Positions 58,141 to 64,000 of a DNA stretch of 64,000 nt are shown one piece after another. The DNA lies in contig NC_061116.1 in NCBI RefSeq assembly GCF_002878395.1, forward strand, positions 125,467,232-125,531,231, written 5' to 3'. This DNA is from Capsicum annuum. Taxonomy: Eukaryota > Streptophyta > Magnoliopsida > Solanales > Solanaceae. The position numbers were made by a program, and so were the translations under genes. Position 1 is the stretch's first letter; each line of letters opens with the position of its first letter. Below the pieces are notes generated by a model that saw only the letters and a program-made list of their open reading frames with translations, was not told the DNA's origin and ran no database searches.

Positions 58141-59370
58141 GCCATATCAGCCATGCCCCTTTTTGGGCAATCTCTCATTATGTGTCCCGATGTGCCACAC
58201 CAATAACAAGAATTCGTCCCAAACCGATGCACCTAGATAATTTCTTCCACAATGCTTACAAAGCTGTCTAAGAGGTCTTGATTGGCTTTCACCTCCTTGC
58301 TCTCGATACTCCACTACTTGTGAACCTTGACTCTCACTTTTTTGCCCAAATTGATTTCCCTTAAACCCCTGGAATCGAGGAGGAACACTTGTTGTGGAGT
58401 AGGAAGATGATGGATGGGGGTCCATCAAAAAATCGAGGCCTGAATTCACTCTGAGATGGAGAAAATTGTCCCATAGATCTATCTCTCTTGGAGTGCCCTC
58501 TTTCCAGCTCTTTTGTCCTTCTTTGCCTTTGATCCTCTATTTTTTAAGCAAATGCTTTTATTCTTGTTATATCCATGTCTTTATTCACGGCAGCAATAGT
58601 ACAATCTCTAACCAAATATGGGTCCAATCTATCTACATATCGATGAACTCTATCCTCCATAATAGCACCTACGTTAGGAGAATACCTGGCCAAAGAATTA
58701 AATTAAAGACTGTGCTCCCTCACGCTCATATTTCCTTGGTGAAGATTTAAAAATTGATCTGCATGGGTCTCCCGAATCTCGAATGGAAGATAATGATCAA
58801 GAAATATTGTTTTGAATTCTTCTTACCAGCTAAAGGTGCACCTATACCCCTTGATTTTTTCCAAGCTTCGTACCACAATATAGCCACCCCCTTTAATCGA
58901 TATACTGCTAACTCCACTGTCTCTTTACCAGATACATGCATAACATCTAAAGCCCTTTGAATCTGATCAATAAAGTCTTGTGGATCTTCATTAGGATCTG
59001 ACCCAGTAAATTGAGGAGGGTCCAATTTAAGGAGATCTTAGGTCCATAGACTGGCTGCCCTATCCACACCACTAGAACCCATAGTTGGACTAGTTTGTCT
59101 TTGACCTTGTCCAGCAGTTTCTATACGTGTTAATAATTGCACCGCATTCCTCAAATCTTGCTCAGTAGCATTAATAGGTGACTCTGGCGGTACTCCCCTC
59201 CTCCTTAGCTCTTCTAGAGATGGAGGAGTAGAAGAAGTCTGTGATGCAAACTCATCTTGGGCCTCACTTTAATCAGCATATCTAGGTGGTGATTTACTTG
59301 TCCCTTCTCCGGCAGCCATATCTACTTGCTTACTGTTCTTACTCTTACTCCTTCTTGTAATCGGCATCAT
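58141..59370 (-). pseudogene. Element 2 gag
   Basis: Begins at ATG 59368-59370 (or 59365), followed by a basic stretch with ITRRSKSKNS. There are stops near 59270 and 59037, then LDPPQFTGSDPNEDPQDFID and VELAVYRLKGVAILWYEAW, the start of the capsid. A shift near 58750 breaks it. The 58147-58449 frame has SVPPRFQGFKGNQFG and CKHCGRNYLGA. The second zinc knuckle (CYWCGTSGHIMRDC) is intact only in another frame (58150-58220). Confidence 0.85.
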
Positions 59371-59567
59371 TACTATATTATATTGAAAAAATATATTTAA
59401 GGTTAAATACAAGTCAACCTACATTATTGGCGCACGACCTAAGAAACTAAGAAAAAGAAACAACTCCTAAATGACTCGTAGCCTCCTACTTAGAGATGTG
59501 GTGCACAACACACCCATAAGCAAGACTCTACATAGACACGACTTTGCAGACAACTCCCTAGGATGAC

Positions 59568-59583
59568 CTGCTCTGATACCAAT
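59568..59583 (-). promoter_or_regulatory. primer-binding site of Element 2
   Basis: On the minus strand it reads TTGGTATCAGAGCAGG right after the 5' LTR. It is an exact match to the initiator methionine tRNA 3' end in plants (TGGTATCAGAGC). Confidence 0.93.
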
Positions 59584-59585
59584 TT

Positions 59586-62229
59586 TGTCATGCCTCAAAT
59601 TTCGTTGGGGAGGAAAGGCACCCATTTTGGGAGAATCAACTCTTAACCATATACTTTTCATGCATGTAATTATGGCATTCAAAGCTTCTGCTATTATGGA
59701 TATGATGCATTGATAAAACAAACCACGTAAGTCCAAACCTACATATACAAGACTTAGTTGTTGGGGCCACAACGTTAAAACAACACAATACTACCACACT
59801 TAACTTCACATAGTCTGCAAAGCCTCTAAAAGACACATGGACACTTAGTTAAGGTCGGGACAAACCCCCGCCTTGCTCATAACTACTACACAATACCAAA
59901 ATATATAACAGACTCGGAAAGCTCCGAATCAACTTGGAGCTCACCAATAGCAGCTGGATGTCTTGTGCTCCTACTGGGGTGGTCTACTAGCTAGAGTACC
60001 TGTACCTGTGGCATGAAACATATTGTCCCTCATGAAGGGTGTCAATACAAAGACTGTACTGAGTATGTATGACATGAAGTTACTATAAATAAGACAAGAT
60101 CACAACAAAATCAGTTATCAATATATAACTATAAAGATAAGGTTGTACATTACATCCTTTACTTTGCTTTATTCTTCTTTACTTTATAAGATTATAAGGC
60201 ATAATACAAATGACCAGTTGATCAGTGGTAAAAGAGGATGACCCATGCTAGGCATTTCAACCCCTGGGATACATTCCTCTGCATAAGTACACAAATCGGG
60301 ATCGACCCATGCTAGGTGTTTCTTCCACCCCTGGGATACTACCCAAAATATATAGACTCACTTCAGATCATTCTTTTCATCTTTAAAGTTGTTGTGTTTG
60401 GTGGTCATGTATTAGATTTGGAACTTTGGACTAGTAGCAAAAGGTGTGCAAATATGCACTAGATGCAGTAGCAATGAGGTCGAATACAACAATAATAGAA
60501 ATATAACACCTAGGAGCTTAGCTAACATCATGGGTCATGTTAACTAAGAGAACAACTCGTAAGGCTTATTTCTGAAAGCACCCATATCATACTAGTATTT
60601 AGAAAGGAAATGGACAGATCTAGTAGCAAACACATCTTTAGGTACTTTAACAACCTGACAAGTTAGAATAAGGTTGTTAACCACCTTGGGGGTTGTACGC
60701 TGTAGTTTTGTATAACTTGAAAGGAAGAACGGTTAGGAAGCTTACTTTGTAACAAAGGAATTAGATTCATGCCAAAGAGTAGGATCGATGAACCATACAT
60801 ACCTTGCTGCACAACTGATCACACTTTCACTTGACGTCTTTCTTTTTAGATTACTAATCTACAATAGCATAAGACTAGTATTAGTAGCTAATTAACATAT
60901 TCACGCCATTTAAACTTACTAAAATAGTAATCGGGCAGTAATCCACAATTAACTAATCCAAGGGTGTTCTCTCAACCTCGTTCTTCTCCAATTACATTCA
61001 CACGTGATGTAACTTTTTACAAGATCCCCTTAATAGTTTCATCTTTATTATACTCTTAAATAGTATATCAAGTGATGTGGGCAGTAAACTTATGCGACAT
61101 TCAATTTGGTGGTGTACCATTATACTCTTCTTCTACCTTTCAATGGAAATTATTCACACCATTCCCCCAACGTCAACCAAGCATCCCCCAACATACATAC
61201 ATAAAACAGATCCAAAACAGCCCCAAATACCCCTTAATATGGCAACGAGAAATTGAACTCACCATCCCTTGAGTTCTTAACAACAACATATACACAATCC
61301 TCAACCAACACACGTATATAGGAAAAGGGCAAAAATGGATAGTAGCCATACCTTAATTTTGGTGGTAGTTTATTCCCTTAATGTATATCTCTTCAATAGC
61401 ACCCTTTACTCATAAACCAAAAGTGAAGAGAAAAATCTCTTAATAATCAAGGATAAAGGGACTACCAAACTTAAAAAGGGATATCTTATAGTTTAATCAT
61501 GGAGAACATAATCCTTATAGTATTCTTAAGATGTGCTCATGATTTGTTCACTTACCTTTAAAAGGTTTCCAAAAGAACCCTAGTGGAATTTCAGGGCTGC
61601 TGCATAGATAACAGAGAACAAGAGAGAATCTTGAAAGCGTTTTTTTCAAAAAGAGCTGCTCTTGGCCAACTTTCTTGGTCATTTTGGGGCCATAATTTAT
61701 CAAGTAGATGATGCACCTACTTTCCCATTATATTGGGCCTTTGTGGATTAAAAACTATTGGGCCTTGGCTGCCCATTCTCCTCCTTTTCTCTTATATAAT
61801 TTGGACCAAAATTAACTTAAGTAGGTGGTAGTGTATTTGGACAAATAAGCTGGTCAAGGGATCCGTGATACACATACTTAGTTTTTAAGTTGGTCAAAAG
61901 GTCAAAGTAGGTGATTCATCTACTAGCTTAAAATAAGTCAAGCAAGCACCTCAATATTTTGTTCCATTTTAAGATCAAAATTCTTAGAGTTAAACTTAAA
62001 ACTTGGTCACTTCATCCTTTAAATTCAAATACCTGCTTAAGGGCCCAAGTTTATATGCTCTCATCGAAGGTAACTTAATCATACCACGTTTCAGTACATG
62101 TTGGAATTCCTCCAAACCTATCTTACCTTCACCAATCACATAGGATATCCGAGCCCATTACCTACCCCATAAGCCCATGTCAAGTGCAACATAAGTAGAA
62201 CTAGTACACGCGGAATATAGGGTGTTACA
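59586..62229 (-). repeat. 5' LTR of Element 2
   Basis: 2644 bp, TGTCATGCCTC to GGGTGTTACA in + orientation. It lacks one tandem unit relative to the 3' LTR (60236-60352 has two) and keeps a weaker version of the palindromes near 61701-61723. Confidence 0.93.
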
Positions 62230-62439
62230 CATTACCCCAAGATGACAATGACACTTTTGCCTTTGGGTTTTCAAGAATAATACTTTACTTGTCATATAGA
62301 CCAAGCAACAAGGTGGTTGTGCCAACATCATCATATCCACATTTTTCATCGGGGTTAAATGGAAAGAGTGGCCTTAGACATAGATCTAGACAACACTCTT
62401 TTTCCCCATAGGCTTCACCCAATCTAAAATACATACTCT

Positions 62440-63093
62440 CTACAATAGCATACTCATCATCAAAGGCAAATATAGAGAGTAGAGAAAGGTGTCACACAAA
62501 TCAACTTCAACTATGGTGCCCTTATGCGAGTACTCACTAGTTCCAAGTTCATCACCACTTAGATGCTCAACATAGGAAATACATAAAGAAGAAATAGATA
62601 GAATTTCTAAGCATGCACCACTTTCTATTTTAAGAGAGTAATCCCCAAATAGATATAAATCACCAAGAGCAGCAAAGGGATTATACACAAAAACATGTTC
62701 ACAAGAAGAATCACAATTCGGGTTTCCTAAATATTCAAGCAATTCAAGGTCACCTTCACCCAATAGTGACTTTCCTTGGTTTCTTTGAGCAAATATATCA
62801 ATATGGCTTTCATCATACAACATGCTCAAAGAATCATCTCCAATACCATGATCAACTCCATCAACTTCATCACTAACTAGAGACTTATCAAACACACCAT
62901 ACATATGCTCAAGTAGTGGGCTACATTCGTGAGTAGGTTGACCATCATTCACATCCTCACTAGTTGTTGGAAACTCACATATCAAAATAAACTTACCTTG
63001 GTTTTCACAAGGGTCAACTAGTGTGTGAATACTCTTATCACTTGGTAATGGAACCTTATTCAAGTTATAAGTGCTAGCACTAGATGGACACAA
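62440..63093 (-). CDS. TGATAC-group ORF in D4, 217 aa, no internal stop
   Basis: Starts at ATG 63091-63093 (MCPSSASTYNLNKVPLPSDK), which matches D1 at 11535-11560. The shared module is present in an altered form: IHTLVDPCENQGK, CSPLLEHMYGVFDKSLVSDE, YNPFAALGDLYLFGDYSLKI, and TIVEVDLCDTFLYSLYLP near the end, as in A1 and A2 (TLVEVNWSDTFLYSLFSL). The protein is acidic. Upstream codons continue in phase in D1, so this ATG is probably internal to a longer ORF cut at 63145. Function is unknown. Confidence 0.45.
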   Translation of the reverse strand: MCPSSASTYNLNKVPLPSDKSIHTLVDPCENQGKFILICEFPTTSEDVNDGQPTHECSPLLEHMYGVFDKSLVSDEVDGVDHGIGDDSLSMLYDESHIDIFAQRNQGKSLLGEGDLELLEYLGNPNCDSSCEHVFVYNPFAALGDLYLFGDYSLKIESGACLEILSISSLCISYVEHLSGDELGTSEYSHKGTIVEVDLCDTFLYSLYLPLMMSMLL

Positions 63094-63145
63094 ATCATTC
63101 TTATGAAAAGAATTGATTTTGTCAAAGGATCAACTAGTGCTTGCA

Positions 63146-64000
63146 TTAAGTGTCTATTTACATGTCTCTTATTAGCGTATTACTGGTTCAAGGTACCATA
63201 ATGAGATGACCACCAAAGTAACAATCTCAAAGGCTAAATAAACTAAGTAATGCAAATTTGTAAAATTACGAGTGACAGCTCAGGGGCATTTTCCTAGCAT
63301 GGGCCGATCTCGATACCTTTATATGTAGGTGGCAGCTCAGGGGCATAATCCTAGCATGGGTCGATCCCAATCTTTATATATAGGTGGTAGCTCAGGGGTG
63401 TAAGCCTAGCATGTGTCGATCCTAATTTATGTATTTACCACTGATCAACTGGTCATTTGCATTATATGGCTTACAAAGATTATGAAGTAAGAAGGTAAAA
63501 CGAAGAAAAAAATGTAATGTACATTGTCCCACAAGTATTTTTAAAGGTGGTCTACTAGTACTACTTATACACTTGTATCCGATTTCTTTTGAGCTTTTGT
63601 ATCAAGTGTGTTGTTACCTTATACCTTACATATTCAGTACATATTTTTGTACTGACGTCCCTCATGGGGGACCTGTATTTCATGCTGCAGACACAGACAC
63701 TTCAGCTCATACAACTCACTAGTAGGAGCGCAGGCTTTTCAAGGGCTACTGGTAAGCTCTAGGTTGTTCGGGGCTTTCTGAGTCTGTTCCATATATTTTG
63801 GTATTGTTCAGTAAGTCAAGAGTACGGCGGGGGTCTGTCCCGACCCTAACTAAGTCTATGTATCTTTTAGAGGCTTTGTAGACTAATGTAAAGTTATGGT
63901 AGTATTTTGTCTTTAGATGTGGTGGCCCCAATGACCAAGTATTGTATAATATCATGTTTGTCAGAACCTTTAGTTGTCTATTTACATGCATGGGAAGTAC
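63146..64000 (+). repeat. chromovirus LTR (related to J and Element 2), right end beyond window
   Basis: Three tandem units with CTAGCATG-GTCGATC (63271-63425), followed by the R/U5-like part GGGGGTCTGTCCCGACCCTA near 63829, AGAGGCTTTGTAGAC and GTGGCCCCAATGACC. The order is that of the Element 2 LTR read on its own sense strand, so this copy points to the right. The left boundary is a break with D4. Confidence 0.75.

Larger units (their letters stand above)
51709..62229 (-). mobile_element. Element 2: Ty3/gypsy chromovirus (Tekay-like) on the minus strand
   Basis: 10.5 kb with perfect CATTA target duplications at 51704-51708 and 62230-62234. On the minus strand the order is 5' LTR (59586-62229), primer site, gag, protease, reverse transcriptase, RNase H, integrase, chromodomain, polypurine tract (54463-54476), 3' LTR (51709-54462). 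LTRs begin TGTAACACCC and end GACA. The domain order and the type II-like chromodomain suit the Tekay/Del lineage, though I rank that by pattern only. The polyprotein has several stops and frameshifts. The LTRs are much alike, so it is younger than Element 1. Confidence 0.95.
50545..63145 (-). mobile_element. TGATAC-group element D4 (minus), hosting Element 2; 5' end lost
   Basis: The 3' LTR is 50545-51264 (start TGGTAC, end GTATCA), and the internal parts are 51265-51703 and 62235-63145. Element 2 lies between them with a CATTA duplication. The end at 63145 is abrupt: the sequence matches D1 up to GGATCAACTAGTGCTTGCAT, then switches to a chromovirus LTR, so the 5' LTR and leader are missing. 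It encodes two open segments described separately. Confidence 0.7.

Overview
This is repeat-dense plant nuclear DNA from a dicot. The chromovirus polyproteins and LTR styles look Solanaceae-like, but species and chromosome cannot be fixed from sequence alone. I see no host gene, tRNA, rRNA or CRISPR. Nearly every base belongs to LTR retrotransposons inserted into one another, as expected for pericentromeric or other gene-poor heterochromatin. One 100-N scaffold gap lies at 9464-9563.

Two element classes dominate. The first is Ty3/gypsy chromovirus-type elements with recognisable gag-pol: Element 1 (3596-11447, + strand, TSD TCAAC) and Element 2 (51709-62229, - strand, TSD CATTA, with chromodomain). 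Both have an initiator-Met-like primer-binding site, and both are broken by stops and frameshifts. Two related LTR pieces lie at 36719-36998 plus 46268-48150 and at 63146-64000. The second class, here called the TGATAC group, is many non-autonomous elements whose LTRs (about 640-890 bp) begin TGATAC and end GTATCA or TATCA. An internal TTTGGTATCAAAGC-like primer site follows the LTR. They carry an unfamiliar ORF but no reverse transcriptase, RNase H or integrase.

Layout: A1 (1-2925, -) lies in the 3' LTR of D1 (2926-14363, -). D1 is also split by Element 1 and itself sits in B (14364-18331, -), which contains a solo LTR (16401-17036). B adjoins an integrase C-terminal relic plus LTR (18332 to about 18975). 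Next come D3 (to 20717), H (20718-22020), and a + strand G-type element (22021-24570) that breaks off by a microhomology junction into D2 (24571-36718, +). D2 hosts G (24695-27918, -) and A2 (28624-33842, +). Then F (36999-46262, -, TSD GCACT) lies inside chromovirus LTR J and hosts E (37749-41922, +). Region 48151-49798 is unassigned, and 49799-50355 is a CACTA transposase relic. D4 (50545-63145, -) hosts Element 2, and a chromovirus LTR runs off the right edge.

The most interesting signal is the TGATAC-group ORF. Its N-terminal parts differ between subfamilies, while a C-terminal module is shared. In the A/B subfamily one stretch looks like a Ty3/gypsy aspartic protease whose catalytic Asp position is occupied by Asn in all three copies. 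Each internal region ends with a short coding remnant, LR(S/T)N-x-F-Q-(D/E)-G-E-D-D, that overlaps the polypurine tract. The same peptide ends the integrase fragment at 18332-18583, suggesting descent from one autonomous gypsy ancestor. Whether any of these ORFs is translated or selected cannot be judged here.
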